Of a DNA stretch of 64,000 nt, positions 53,753 through 62,796 are shown piece by piece. The translations under genes were made by a program, and so were the position numbers. Origin of the DNA: an uncultured Lachnospiraceae bacterium. Lineage in GTDB: Bacteria > Bacillota > Clostridia > Lachnospirales > Lachnospiraceae. Under the pieces are notes generated by a model. The model was not told where the DNA came from. It ran no database searches and worked only from the letters and a program-made list of their open reading frames with translations. The stretch is taken from the NCBI GenBank assembly GCA_937965795.1, contig CALCMD010000038.1:1-64000 (forward strand). The letters run 5' to 3'. Position 1 is the stretch's first letter. The number at the start of each line of letters is the position of its first letter.

Positions 53753-53781
53753 ATTATACGTTTTCTGTCCTTTCCTGTCAA
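53753..53781 (-). promoter_or_regulatory. Consensus promoter of the amidase operon
   Basis: On the minus strand, a perfect TTGACA (53776-53781) and a perfect TATAAT (53753-53758) are separated by 17 bases. This is the strongest-looking promoter in the window. It drives the amidase and probably the two membrane-protein genes after it. Confidence 0.85.
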
Positions 53782-53839
53782 ATACAGTTTCCCGTCTGCC
53801 AGATGCTTTCTTAATTTTTCCTGAACCTTCCCGAATCGT

Positions 53840-53868
53840 TTGCAATCCTGTCACATTTATAGTAAATT
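53840..53868 (+). promoter_or_regulatory. Promoter of the L,D-transpeptidase gene
   Basis: TTGCAA (53840-53845) and TAAATT (53863-53868) are separated by 17 bases, about 45 bases before the ATG at 53914. It faces away from the amidase promoter within a 216-base divergent region. Confidence 0.6.
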
Positions 53869-53913
53869 ATAAAAGACACATAGATTTATGAACAACATAA
53901 GCGAGGGGATAAC

Positions 53914-55593
53914 ATGAAATTCAAAAAAATGCTTTCTTTGTGCTTCCTGGCTCTTGGGCTGACTCTTACGGTCCCGCTGGCTGCATCTGCCACGGAACCT
54001 CCCGAGACAGAACAGACCGAAGCACAGACAAACGGATGGTCGGCCGATCACACCTCCTATTTTTTGGACGGGCAGAGAATTACCGGAGTTCGGCAGCTTT
54101 CTGATGGTTACTATTACTTTTTTAATGCGGACGGCATTCTGGTGACAGGCAGACAGGGAGTTATCATTGCCAACCAGGCGCGTTATTTTATTAAACCGGA
54201 CGGCACTTTGCTTCGGAATTCCTGGGGTACTGTAAATGGCAAAACCTTTTATGCCGGTGATAATGCAAAGCTCTACACAAACCGCGCCGTGCTGATTGAC
54301 GGAAAGATTTACTGCTTTAACGCAAGAGGGCTAAAGCTGACAAACGGACTGAAAAAAGTCAAAGGATACACTTACCTTCTGTCCGCCTCAGGCGCTGCAA
54401 AAACAGGAATTCAAAAATACAATGGGAAACGATACTTTTTTAGCCCCAAAACCGGACGGATGTATAAAAACCGGATTGTAAAAACTAACGGTAAGATTTA
54501 CTATCTGACTTCGAAAGGCGCGATGGCTACCGGATGGATCGATACCGGGAAGAAAATCTATTTTGCAGACTCGAAAGGCCGCCTGAAAACCGGATGGCAG
54601 ACTTACAAAGGAAAAAGATACTATTTTAACCAGAAAACCGGAGCCCTCCGCACCGGATGGGTCAATATCGACGGAAATTATTACTACTATACCTCCTCCG
54701 GCGTCGCGCAAACCGGATGGTTCAAGGTCGGAAAAAACAAATATTATGGTACGACCTCAGGAGAGCTCAAAGGCGCCCGTCTGATCGGCTTTCAGCGTAT
54801 TGATGGCAAACGTTATCTGTTCAACGGCAGAGGCGTGCTCCTGACCGGGTGGCAGACGCGGGGCTCTTACAAATACTATATGGACGCTAACGGCGTCGTC
54901 ACCACCGGATGGAAAAAAATCAAAAACAAATGGTATTTCTTTGAAAGCTCCGGCGTCATGAAAACCGGATGGCTGGTTCACAACGGAAATTTCTATTACA
55001 TGGATCCAAAAACAGGGGCTATGACGACAGGAAACCGGAGAATCAACGGAAAGAATTATACCTTTGCGCCAAGCGGTATTTATTCCCAAACGGCTCTTTC
55101 CGGCGCATGGCTGGTTAAGGTAAACCGGGCCGCCAATGTCGTGACCGTATATAAAGGAGACGTACCCGTAAAAGCATTCCTCTGCTCTACCGGTATGAAC
55201 AATGCGACGCCTCTTGGCACGTTCCGGATTCTTGACAAGCTCTATATGCACGAACTGAACGGACCGACCTGGGGATATTATTGTTCTCATATTACGGATG
55301 ACATTCTTTTCCACTCTATGCCCGCCCCTACGACCGTGAGAACAGAAGTACCTTCTTATAAGTTCAACATGCTTGGGCAGCAGGCGTCACAGGGATGTAT
55401 CCGTCTGGCTATGGGGGACGCGAAGTGGCTGTATGATACGGTTCCGGTCGGAACAACGGTTGTCGTTTATGACGACGCTTCCTATCCAGGACCGCTTGGA
55501 AAGCCGCAAAACATCAAAATGAACGAAACACCGACCTATTATTATGACCCAACCGACCCGATTGCTTACCCAAGCTATTCGACTTCCAAATAA
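53914..55593 (+). CDS. Secreted L,D-transpeptidase (YkuD) with wall-binding repeats
   Basis: This 559-residue protein has a signal peptide (about 1-26, ending ASATEP). About 15 choline-binding-type repeats cover residues 40-390, and a C-terminal YkuD domain spans about 398-520. The catalytic region has His 467 (LFHSMPAP) and Cys 495 in ASQGCIRLAM. The usual SHGC is SQGC here, with Gln 493 in place of the second His. It should form 3-3 crosslinks in peptidoglycan or attach proteins to the wall. GAGGGG lies 5 bases before the ATG. It shares its repeat type with the divergently transcribed amidase. Confidence 0.9.
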   Translation: MKFKKMLSLCFLALGLTLTVPLAASATEPPETEQTEAQTNGWSADHTSYFLDGQRITGVRQLSDGYYYFFNADGILVTGRQGVIIANQARYFIKPDGTLLRNSWGTVNGKTFYAGDNAKLYTNRAVLIDGKIYCFNARGLKLTNGLKKVKGYTYLLSASGAAKTGIQKYNGKRYFFSPKTGRMYKNRIVKTNGKIYYLTSKGAMATGWIDTGKKIYFADSKGRLKTGWQTYKGKRYYFNQKTGALRTGWVNIDGNYYYYTSSGVAQTGWFKVGKNKYYGTTSGELKGARLIGFQRIDGKRYLFNGRGVLLTGWQTRGSYKYYMDANGVVTTGWKKIKNKWYFFESSGVMKTGWLVHNGNFYYMDPKTGAMTTGNRRINGKNYTFAPSGIYSQTALSGAWLVKVNRAANVVTVYKGDVPVKAFLCSTGMNNATPLGTFRILDKLYMHELNGPTWGYYCSHITDDILFHSMPAPTTVRTEVPSYKFNMLGQQASQGCIRLAMGDAKWLYDTVPVGTTVVVYDDASYPGPLGKPQNIKMNETPTYYYDPTDPIAYPSYSTSK

Positions 55594-55603
55594 ACTACAG
55601 TAA

Positions 55604-55651
55604 AAAAGCAGCTTACCTATATCCTGTATGGATCATAAGTAAGCTGCTTTT
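55604..55651. terminator. Bidirectional terminator between the L,D-transpeptidase and zinc-ribbon genes
   Basis: A 13-base perfect stem (55604-55616 with 55639-55651) has a 22-base loop. A T-rich run follows on the plus strand and an A run precedes it (T run on the minus strand). It separates two convergent transcription units and can serve both. Confidence 0.85.
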
Positions 55652-55671
55652 CATTTTCCGTTCCTCTCGTT

Positions 55672-55851
55672 TTATCGTCCACACCACTTGGCGCCATACC
55701 TTTTTCTCTCTTCCGGCGTCATATCCGACCACTCCAGAAAGGTCAGGTCACTCAGTTCCATCTTCTGTCCACATTCTGTACAGAGTACTTCTTTCCTTCT
55801 CGAAACGATCCTCACAGCCTGGCAGAACGGACACACGTATACTAGAATCAT
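55672..55851 (-). CDS. 59-residue zinc-ribbon protein
   Basis: The frame begins with ATG at 55851, 7 bases after AAGGTG, and reads MILVYVCPFCQAVRIVSRRK, then VLCTECGQKMELSDLTF, ending AKWCGR. Two CxxC pairs (CPFC and CTEC) make a small zinc ribbon, and a short conserved-looking tail (WSDMTPEERKRYGAKWC) follows. It lies 17 bases after the HPr-type gene and before the bidirectional terminator, so it is the last gene of the cdaA-cdaR unit. Its role is unknown; nucleic-acid or protein binding is possible. Confidence 0.75.
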   Translation of the reverse strand: MILVYVCPFCQAVRIVSRRKEVLCTECGQKMELSDLTFLEWSDMTPEERKRYGAKWCGR

Positions 55852-55868
55852 TCTTCAGCACCTTCTCG

Positions 55869-56132
55869 CTATTCACCCAATCCATTTTCGATTGCTGAGA
55901 TGATCGTGCGCAATGCTTCTTCCTCATCTTCGCCCTCACAGGTAAATTCTACCTCATCGCCGCACTTTACACAGGCGCTCAGTACACTCAGTACACTTTT
56001 TGCATTCGCATAGGTATCATGAAACCGAAACTGGACGGAACATTTAAAATTTATGGCCTCTTTACAGAGGTATCCCGCCGGTCTTAAATGAAGTCCCGAT
56101 AAATTTTTCACCACAACTTTTTGTCTTACCAT
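55869..56132 (-). CDS. HPr-family phosphocarrier protein
   Basis: This 87-residue protein has SGLHLRPAG with His at exactly position 15 and AKSVLSVLS with Ser at exactly position 46 when the ATG at 56132 is used. This decides the start over an ATG 9 bases earlier. Those are the sites phosphorylated by enzyme I (His15) and HPr kinase (Ser46). The sequence around His15 differs from classical PtsH (GLHARPA), and the gene stands with cdaA-cdaR rather than with ptsI. It may therefore be a regulatory HPr paralogue rather than the main sugar-transport carrier. Confidence 0.85.
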   Translation of the reverse strand: MVRQKVVVKNLSGLHLRPAGYLCKEAINFKCSVQFRFHDTYANAKSVLSVLSACVKCGDEVEFTCEGEDEEEALRTIISAIENGLGE

Positions 56133-56157
56133 TGTTATCATCCCTCCTGCAACTGAC

Positions 56158-57504
56158 CTACTGGCTCTCCGTTTCTACGGCAGGCTCTGTCTTAACCAGA
56201 TTGACGGCTATTGTCGCCTCAGACGTCAGCATATATCCGTCTGGCAGAACGACCGTCAAAGGTACCCGGTAATTTCCCGGCGTCTGGTACTGGCTGGAGG
56301 ACAGATCCAGCGTGACCTGGATGTTATCCGCCGTAATCTTCTCTTCCTCCGCCCATTTAGGCTGAATCTCCAGTGAAATATTATCCGCCGGCGTCAGCTT
56401 ATATGTCATATTCTCCGGTTTCCCTTTTATCACAATGTTTGCTACCGGAACCTGTACGGTGGTCGTTCCGATTTTTTCCATCTGAACGGTCACTACAATA
56501 ATATCAGAGCTTCCTCTTTCTAATTGCAGGGATTCCCCATATTGATCTTCCAGATATTCTTTCAGGTTGATTTCCTTACTGAAAGTCCCTGACGCTCCGT
56601 CCACCGAAATCTGGTCTGAAATTGCAAGATGATTTCCCAGCTCTGCCAGCACAGCCTTTCTTCCAGCCAGACCGATCGTTTCCGGCGCCGTGGTAACCTT
56701 CGCTACCCGGTATCCGTCGGCAGGCGTTCCGCCAACCTCCACATCCGGAATGATTCCTCTCACTTTCTTCCAGATTTCCACGCTGACATTCATCTTATCC
56801 TCTTCAAACACCTTTCCATCCAGAGTCTTAATCGTCAGCCGCTCCATCTGACTTTCCAAAAAGGGTTCCTCATTCTTATCATAAATAATGATCTTCGATA
56901 ACACGGTTTTATTTCTTTTCAAACCGTCTACATCGGCCTCTACGATCACTTTTCCAATCTTTTTCATATCTGACTCCGGCCCGGCAATCGCAATAGACTC
57001 TCCGGAAACCGGTTCCATGCTCCCCACCTGATACCCTGTGGCCGGCGTCCCCTCTTCCCTGACGGAAACAACAAACGTCGCATCCTTCACATCTTCAAGC
57101 TCCACTTTCAGGGACCGTATGTCACACCACATATCTTTCATCGTAAGCGACGGGACTGTATTGCAGGTAATATCAAGCGGAATGCTGTTCAGATCTGCCA
57201 CAATATTTTCAAAATCCGCCGTCACGGTGAAACTGGCAGACGTAAGCTGCTCCAGTACGGAACGCCTTGCTTTCACATAAACAGTAACCGTGTCAATCTC
57301 CTGCCCTCTGGAATCCTCTCTCGGCTTGTAGACCTTTTTTACTTTTTCCATAAAAACATCTGCATTCTTTACCATGATCGGTACGCCGCTGAAAGTGTCC
57401 GTCCGCACCGGGTCATCTCCGTTTATTACCATAAGCCAGATCAAAAAAGATACCAGCACCGCCATGATCTTGAGCCCCAAATTACTAAATATCTTTTCCT
57501 TCAT
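56158..57504 (-). CDS. cdaR: CdaR/YbbR-domain regulator of diadenylate cyclase
   Basis: This 448-residue protein has one N-terminal membrane helix (about 9-27, LKIMAVLVSFLIWLMVI) followed by four YbbR-type beta-rich repeats outside the membrane. A recurring pattern GTPAxGYxV shows in two of them. CdaR binds and tunes the diadenylate cyclase CdaA. The gene overlaps cdaA by 20 bases, as is common, so the two are translated together. glmM, the usual third partner, is not in the window. Confidence 0.93.
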   Translation of the reverse strand: MKEKIFSNLGLKIMAVLVSFLIWLMVINGDDPVRTDTFSGVPIMVKNADVFMEKVKKVYKPREDSRGQEIDTVTVYVKARRSVLEQLTSASFTVTADFENIVADLNSIPLDITCNTVPSLTMKDMWCDIRSLKVELEDVKDATFVVSVREEGTPATGYQVGSMEPVSGESIAIAGPESDMKKIGKVIVEADVDGLKRNKTVLSKIIIYDKNEEPFLESQMERLTIKTLDGKVFEEDKMNVSVEIWKKVRGIIPDVEVGGTPADGYRVAKVTTAPETIGLAGRKAVLAELGNHLAISDQISVDGASGTFSKEINLKEYLEDQYGESLQLERGSSDIIVVTVQMEKIGTTTVQVPVANIVIKGKPENMTYKLTPADNISLEIQPKWAEEEKITADNIQVTLDLSSSQYQTPGNYRVPLTVVLPDGYMLTSEATIAVNLVKTEPAVETESQ

Positions 57505-58378
57505 GCTTTTCCCTGCCTTTCCAGAGCCTGAACTTCTTCGTGTCTACTGTCCTATTCTGGAAAACGATCAGTCTCTTTTTCAGTTCTTCGCCGCTTACTC
57601 CTCTGGTAAGCTCTCCGCGATAAGCATAAGATATCTGCCCCGTCTCCTCCGATATAATAATGGTCAGTGAATCCGTCGCCTCGCTCACGCCCACGCCTGC
57701 CCGGTGCCTGGTTCCCAGTTCCTTACTGAGCACCATATTATCGGACAGCGGAAGATAACAGGTCGCAGATACGATTCTATTCTGTCTCACGAGTACCGCC
57801 CCGTCATGAAGCGGCGTATTATGTTCAAAAATATTAATCAAAAGCTGGCTGCTAAGCTGTGCATCGACAGCAATTCCCGTCCGCTCATACTCTGCCAGAT
57901 TTTCATTCTGCTCCAGTACGATCAGTGCGCCTGTCTTAGCCTTTCCCATTTCCACCGATGCCTTTACCAGCTCGTTAATGGTCTTATCACTCATCCGTTC
58001 GCTCACATTTTTTGACGTATCAAAGGGTACGATATTGGGTAAAATCTGCTTCTCCCCCAAGTGCTCCATCGCCCTTCGAAGCTCCGGCTGGAAAATAACG
58101 ACTGACGCTATCAGAATAAGATCGGTTCCCTTCGTCACCAGAAATTTAATGGTGTCGAGCTGGAGGGCATAGGCAATCGTTACGCATACCACCAGCATCA
58201 GGATACCTTTCAGCAGCGTCCATGCCCGTGTATCACGAATCCAGAGCATCACTTTATAAACCAGAAAAGACAGAAGAAGAATCTCCACAATATCTGTAAA
58301 ACGAATCGAGAGAGACGGCAAAGTCATCCACGGCAGATAATCGGAAAAGAACTGTTTAATATTCTCCACTTTCATCAC
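57485..58378 (-). CDS. cdaA: Diadenylate cyclase CdaA
   Basis: This 297-residue protein has three N-terminal membrane helices (about 25-100) and a cytoplasmic DAC domain with the catalytic DGA (192-194) and RHR (224-226) motifs. It condenses two ATP into cyclic di-AMP, which controls potassium and turgor in Firmicutes. The start is GTG at 58378 or the following ATG at 58375. It overlaps both neighbours: cdaR downstream and the membrane-protein gene upstream. This places wall-stress signalling within one operon together with MreB and RecD2. Confidence 0.95.
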   Translation of the reverse strand: MMKVENIKQFFSDYLPWMTLPSLSIRFTDIVEILLLSFLVYKVMLWIRDTRAWTLLKGILMLVVCVTIAYALQLDTIKFLVTKGTDLILIASVVIFQPELRRAMEHLGEKQILPNIVPFDTSKNVSERMSDKTINELVKASVEMGKAKTGALIVLEQNENLAEYERTGIAVDAQLSSQLLINIFEHNTPLHDGAVLVRQNRIVSATCYLPLSDNMVLSKELGTRHRAGVGVSEATDSLTIIISEETGQISYAYRGELTRGVSGEELKKRLIVFQNRTVDTKKFRLWKGREKHEGKDI

Positions 58379-59291
58379 GCCCTTTCTTAATCTTTGGAAC
58401 TGCTTTTACATAGTAATAATAATCTGCATCCTCAAACTGTACGCTCATCGACCGGGCATAGTCCACCTGAAAGAGGAAAAACTTCACGGACACGGCAATA
58501 AGCACGGAAATCACAGTTCCGATCAACAGGCCGGGAATGTCCCCCGCCCTTCCAAAAATCAGGCAGCCCGTCATATCCACCGCAAAAAATGTCAGGGTTC
58601 CCGCCAGGATCGCCGCCGTCCAGGAATGTGCGATCGCCATTCTCCGTATCAGGTAAACGACCAGAAGAGCCGCCGTCATACAGATCAGCATCAGAACCAG
58701 CTTATCCTCATGAAGAATTCCTTCCAAAAGCCCCTTCACATTCTCCACAAGCGCCTGGGATTCCTCAGCGGCTGAAGCATTTCCCGCTGCCGCCTCCACG
58801 GTTTCTGTCATCCCGTTGATCACGCTTAACGTATAATAAGAAAACGTTCCAAAGCAGACGGCCGCCAGCGCCACCGGGCTGGAGATCAGCCCGAATACCA
58901 GCGGTATCACGCATGGGATTCCAAACGCCAGAGCCAGCATCGTCAGAACCAGTACATATCCCTCCCCCGGCGTCGTTCCAAAATAAAGCAGCAGAAGAAG
59001 CAGCAAAATTCCCCCTCCGACGATCAGCGCCGGAAGCGAAAGTCCGTAAAGATGTCCCAGAAGTAACGCCGTACCGAGCAGCGCCACTGCATTGATGGGC
59101 AGGAAGGAACAAAAAAGCGCAAGGATTAAAACGATAAAAATGCTGTTCAGTTTTCCAAAGTATCCCAGCCTTGCGTTAATCATCAGAAATGCCGTAAGCG
59201 CAAGAATAAACTTCCATATGGAAACAAAATATGTATCATATTTTGCATAAACTTCTTTTATCTTCTCTCTAAAGTTTAACAGTGCTGTCAT
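58356..59291 (-). CDS. Conserved membrane protein of unknown function
   Basis: This 311-residue protein has about nine hydrophobic segments and cytoplasmic-looking ends. The ATG at 59291 has GGAGG 9 bases upstream; earlier in-frame starts lie further inside the upstream gene. It overlaps cdaA by 23 bases and the 59269 gene by 23 bases. I do not recognise a family motif. The linkage to cdaA suggests a role in envelope or ion balance, but only by position. Confidence 0.7.
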   Translation of the reverse strand: MTALLNFREKIKEVYAKYDTYFVSIWKFILALTAFLMINARLGYFGKLNSIFIVLILALFCSFLPINAVALLGTALLLGHLYGLSLPALIVGGGILLLLLLLYFGTTPGEGYVLVLTMLALAFGIPCVIPLVFGLISSPVALAAVCFGTFSYYTLSVINGMTETVEAAAGNASAAEESQALVENVKGLLEGILHEDKLVLMLICMTAALLVVYLIRRMAIAHSWTAAILAGTLTFFAVDMTGCLIFGRAGDIPGLLIGTVISVLIAVSVKFFLFQVDYARSMSVQFEDADYYYYVKAVPKIKKGRDESGEY

Positions 59292-59736
59292 CGTCGTCTT
59301 CCTCCCGCCTTCTATGTCTTTCTCTGCCGCGCCTTTCCATCCTGTGCGGCGTCTCAGCATCATATTCCAATACCAGGCGTTCCAGCATGTTCCGCCAGGT
59401 TTGAAGCTTTCTTTCCGCCAGATAAAATCGAACTGTGTGAATCACGTAATTCAGAGCCAGGAACAGCGTGACGGTAACGATATACGCAATGAGAAGCTTT
59501 ACGCCTGTTCCGCGAATATCCATTTTATTCAGCTTTTTCATGAGCGGCTCCGCATAATAGCAGGCCCAGAGCCCTGCGCCGATCAGGAAAGCGATCGTAA
59601 TCTGAATCAGGTTTTTCAAAAGATGGATGCCAATATAATCGCTGCGGTAATATGTCTCTGCATTTCGCAGCTCCTTATGATTTCTCTTCTCGAAATCCGC
59701 CAGCTTTGTCATCATTCTGATTCGCTTCTCATTCAT
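59269..59736 (-). CDS. Small membrane protein with charged tail
   Basis: This 155-residue protein has an N-terminal helical stretch, two membrane helices (about 35-58 and 80-102) and a strongly charged C terminus (RMERRGRERHRRREEDDDD). GGAGGGG precedes the ATG by 5 bases. It overlaps the next gene, so the two probably act together. No family recognised. Confidence 0.68.
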   Translation of the reverse strand: MNEKRIRMMTKLADFEKRNHKELRNAETYYRSDYIGIHLLKNLIQITIAFLIGAGLWACYYAEPLMKKLNKMDIRGTGVKLLIAYIVTVTLFLALNYVIHTVRFYLAERKLQTWRNMLERLVLEYDAETPHRMERRGRERHRRREEDDDDSTVKL

Positions 59737-59760
59737 CGCATCCCCTCCTGGCTTTTTTGC

Positions 59761-60480
59761 TTAACCGTCATCTTTTCCGATACAAAGAGCAATAAAATAA
59801 ACTTCCTCCGCTCCCTGCTCCAGAAGCTTTCCGGCAATCCCGTCAATCGTGCTTCCCGTCGTATAGATGTCGTCCACTAAAATGATTTTCTTTAATTTTA
59901 CATCATATTGGCTGATTTTAAAAGCCCCTTTCAGATTATTTTGCCTTTCCCGAAGAGACAGGTCTTTCTGCGGCCTTGTGTTCCGGATTCTCTGCACGAC
60001 GTCCGTCCGCACCGGAATTCCAAGCGCCCTTCCCACCTCTACGGCCAGAATCTCCGCCTGGTTAAAGCCCCGTTTTCTCCTTTTGGGACGGTGAAGCGGA
60101 ACCGGTATCAGCGCCTGCGCATCCCATGCAAGTATCCTCTTTCCCAGAACTTCTGCCATGTAAGGCCCATAAAAATCAAGGTATTCTTTTTTATTGTGAA
60201 ATTTTATCTGATGAAGGGACTTCCTGACCTTTCCCGTATAAGGAAGAACCGCCAGCCCTCTCGTATAAAGATGCCCCATTTTCCCACAGTCGCAGCAGTA
60301 TTCCTCTGCCGCGTCCATGATAGGTTTGCCGCATTTTTTACACACCGGCTCCTGGATGGGCGCTATCTCTTTTCTGCATGATGGGCAGATCATTTCTCCC
60401 CGCTTTTTTACAACCTCCTGGCAAATTGGGCAGCGCCTGGGGTACAGGATGTCCAGAATGTTTTCTAACAATAAATTCAT
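59761..60480 (-). CDS. comF: ComF-family phosphoribosyltransferase-like protein
   Basis: This 239-residue protein has an N-terminal double zinc ribbon (CPIC, CPSC, CKKCGKP and CCDCGK) followed by a PRTase domain with the PRPP loop KIILVDDIYTTGSTIDGIAG and the ALIPVPLHRPKRRKRGFNQA region. ComF is needed for DNA uptake in competent bacteria, yet it also occurs widely in species without known competence. It lies 36 bases after recD2, a DNA-repair helicase, which is a frequent pairing in Clostridia. Confidence 0.92.
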   Translation of the reverse strand: MNLLLENILDILYPRRCPICQEVVKKRGEMICPSCRKEIAPIQEPVCKKCGKPIMDAAEEYCCDCGKMGHLYTRGLAVLPYTGKVRKSLHQIKFHNKKEYLDFYGPYMAEVLGKRILAWDAQALIPVPLHRPKRRKRGFNQAEILAVEVGRALGIPVRTDVVQRIRNTRPQKDLSLRERQNNLKGAFKISQYDVKLKKIILVDDIYTTGSTIDGIAGKLLEQGAEEVYFIALCIGKDDG

Positions 60481-60516
60481 TTCGTATCAGGCTCTCTCCC
60501 TGGGTCTGACCGTAAA

Positions 60517-62724
60517 TCAAAAGTCCAGAATCCGCTCCCGCAGCGAGGTATATCTTCTCTGCTCAAAAGTATTGTCGATCATCTGGTAAAAAGTATTTTC
60601 ATCTCCCACCAGCGTCACGCAGGATTTTGCCCTTGTCACCGCCGTATAAAGCAGGTTCCGGTTCATGAGCAGCCTGGGGCCCGGCAGAATTGGAATAACC
60701 ACCGCCGGATACTCGCTTCCCTGGGATTTGTGAATCGTAACGGCGTAAGCAAGCTCCAGCTCATCTAATTGCTGAAAGGAATATTCCACAAATCGGCCCT
60801 CGTCAAACTCGATCGTCATAAGCTCCGCATAGGTGTTGATCTCCCGCACGATTCCCATATCGCCGTTAAAAATCCCCGTGCCTTTTTCCACTGCGATTCC
60901 ATATTTCCCCCGGATTTCCCACGCAATCTGATAATTGTTTTTCGTCTGCATGACTTTATCGCCTTCCCGGAACCGTCCTCCCCCGTACTCTTTTTCCTTC
61001 TTATCCGAAGATGGGGGATTCAGGTATTCCTGAAGGATTTTATTCAGACGCTCCACCCCCAGCAGTCCTTTCCGCATCGGCGTAAGCACCTGGATCTCAT
61101 TTTGGCTGGCGTGAACGTATTTGGGCATCTTCTGCTGTACCAGCGTAATCACGATGCTGATGATGACATTGGCATCCTGCCGCTTCAGGAAAAAAAAGTC
61201 CCGGCTTTTATTATCCAGCGTGACGTGCTCTCCTTTATTGATCCGGTGGGCGTTGACAATGATGTCGCTCTCCGTCGCCTGGCGGAAAATTTTCGTCAGA
61301 CGGACGATGGGAAACTTTCCGGAATCTATGATGTCTTTTAGCACGCTTCCCGGCCCCACGGACGGAAGCTGGTTCACGTCCCCTACCATAATCAGGCGGG
61401 TTCCCACCGGAATCGCCATCAAAAGCGCATGGATCAGATAAATATCCACCATCGACATCTCATCAATGATAATGACGTCCGCCTCCAACGGATGTTCCGC
61501 ATTTCTTCCGAACTGCCCGTGGCTCTCCTCATCCGGTCCGCCGCTGACCTCCAAAAGCCGGTGAATGGTCTGCGCCTCGAATCCCGTAGCTTCCGTCATC
61601 CTCTTGGCCGCCCGTCCCGTGGGCGCTGCCAGGCGCAGCTCCAGCCCTTCCGATTCAAAATAATCAATCAATGCGTTGATCGTCGTGGTCTTTCCGGTTC
61701 CCGGCCCTCCCGTGATCACGAGAAGCCCATGTCCGGCCGCTTCCACGACCGCTTTTTTCTGCATCCCGTCCAGCCTGGTTTCCCGCTCCCGTTCAATTCC
61801 TGCCACTTTTTCCAGAACCGCTGTCTCGGAAATCTCGCTGAAAATATTCAGATCATGAAGCATCTTCGCTGTGTTCAGTTCCAGATAGTAGGCTGTGGTA
61901 CTGTAGATGCAGAGACACTCTTCGGTCTCTTTGATAATCAGCTTCCGCTCTACCGCCAAATCCATGATATGCTTTTCAACGCTCTCCGGGCTTACTCCCA
62001 GCAGCATCACGGCGCGCTCTAAAAGAAGCTCCTTTGGAAGATACATATGCCCCTCCCCGGACGCCTGCTGTAAAGTATAAAGAATGCCGCTGCGAATCCG
62101 GAAATCCGAGTCGGTATGGATTCCCACCCGGCCGGCGATTTCATCCGCCATGCGAAATCCAATTCCATTGATATCGTCCGCCATCCGGTAGGGATTTTCT
62201 TTTATCACCTGATAAAGCTCCGGGCCATACGCATTGTAGATTTTTACGCTCATGCTGTTGGATATCCCATACTGCTGAAGGAAGATCATCGCTTTTCGCA
62301 TATCCCGCTTCTCTTCCACCTGCTCTGCAATCTCCCTGGCCTTGCGCTCGCTGATCCCTTTCACCTCCACCAGCCGCTCCGGTTCTTCCTCAATGATGCG
62401 GAAGGTATCCGCTTTAAACTTTTTTACGATTCTCGCCGCAAGCGCCACGCCGATGCCTCTGATTGCCCCGGAGCCCAGATACCTTTCGATGGACAGCACA
62501 TCCTCCGGCGCCTTGATCTCATAGGAAGTGATCTGAAACTGACGCCCATAAGTGCTGTGCTCCTTATACTGCCCTTCCGCCTCGATTGCTTCCCCCTCGC
62601 CTATGTAATGCAGGTTTCCCACACAGGTGATTTCCTCTTCCCCGCAGATCAGCGCCAGCACCGTATAGCCGTTTTCGCTGTTCCGGTAGATGATATGATC
62701 TACATAGCCTTGTATTCTTTCCAT
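60517..62724 (-). CDS. recD2: RecD2-type SF1 DNA helicase
   Basis: This 735-residue protein has an N-terminal OB-like and helix-hairpin-helix region (for example ERYLGSGAIRGIGVALAARI and EVKGISERKAREIAE). The SF1B helicase core follows, with Walker A GGPGTGKTT (339-347), Walker B IIIDEMSMVD and the late AYAVTIHKSQGSEYP and LYTAVTRAK motifs. Length and order match RecD2, a 5-prime to 3-prime helicase that works without RecBC in repair and mismatch handling. A GGGAGG site precedes the ATG. Confidence 0.95.
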   Translation of the reverse strand: MERIQGYVDHIIYRNSENGYTVLALICGEEEITCVGNLHYIGEGEAIEAEGQYKEHSTYGRQFQITSYEIKAPEDVLSIERYLGSGAIRGIGVALAARIVKKFKADTFRIIEEEPERLVEVKGISERKAREIAEQVEEKRDMRKAMIFLQQYGISNSMSVKIYNAYGPELYQVIKENPYRMADDINGIGFRMADEIAGRVGIHTDSDFRIRSGILYTLQQASGEGHMYLPKELLLERAVMLLGVSPESVEKHIMDLAVERKLIIKETEECLCIYSTTAYYLELNTAKMLHDLNIFSEISETAVLEKVAGIERERETRLDGMQKKAVVEAAGHGLLVITGGPGTGKTTTINALIDYFESEGLELRLAAPTGRAAKRMTEATGFEAQTIHRLLEVSGGPDEESHGQFGRNAEHPLEADVIIIDEMSMVDIYLIHALLMAIPVGTRLIMVGDVNQLPSVGPGSVLKDIIDSGKFPIVRLTKIFRQATESDIIVNAHRINKGEHVTLDNKSRDFFFLKRQDANVIISIVITLVQQKMPKYVHASQNEIQVLTPMRKGLLGVERLNKILQEYLNPPSSDKKEKEYGGGRFREGDKVMQTKNNYQIAWEIRGKYGIAVEKGTGIFNGDMGIVREINTYAELMTIEFDEGRFVEYSFQQLDELELAYAVTIHKSQGSEYPAVVIPILPGPRLLMNRNLLYTAVTRAKSCVTLVGDENTFYQMIDNTFEQRRYTSLRERILDF

Positions 62725-62753
62725 TTATCCTCCCAAAGAAACAGGAGCTGATA

Positions 62754-62780
62754 CAGAATAATGTGAACCGCTTTATTCTG
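62754..62780 (-). terminator. Hairpin between mreB and recD2
   Basis: CAGAATAA (62754-62761) and TTATTCTG (62773-62780) form an 8-base stem with an 11-base loop, and outer CTG/CAG pairs may extend it. No clear T run follows on the minus strand, so it may be a weak terminator or a processing site that lowers recD2 expression relative to mreB. Confidence 0.4.
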
Positions 62781-62796
62781 CAACAGCCCCGCAGAC

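Noticed and set aside
53698..53781. A longer N terminus for the amidase starting at 53781.
   Set aside because: It would begin inside the perfect TTGACA of the promoter and put 28 residues ahead of a normal signal peptide.
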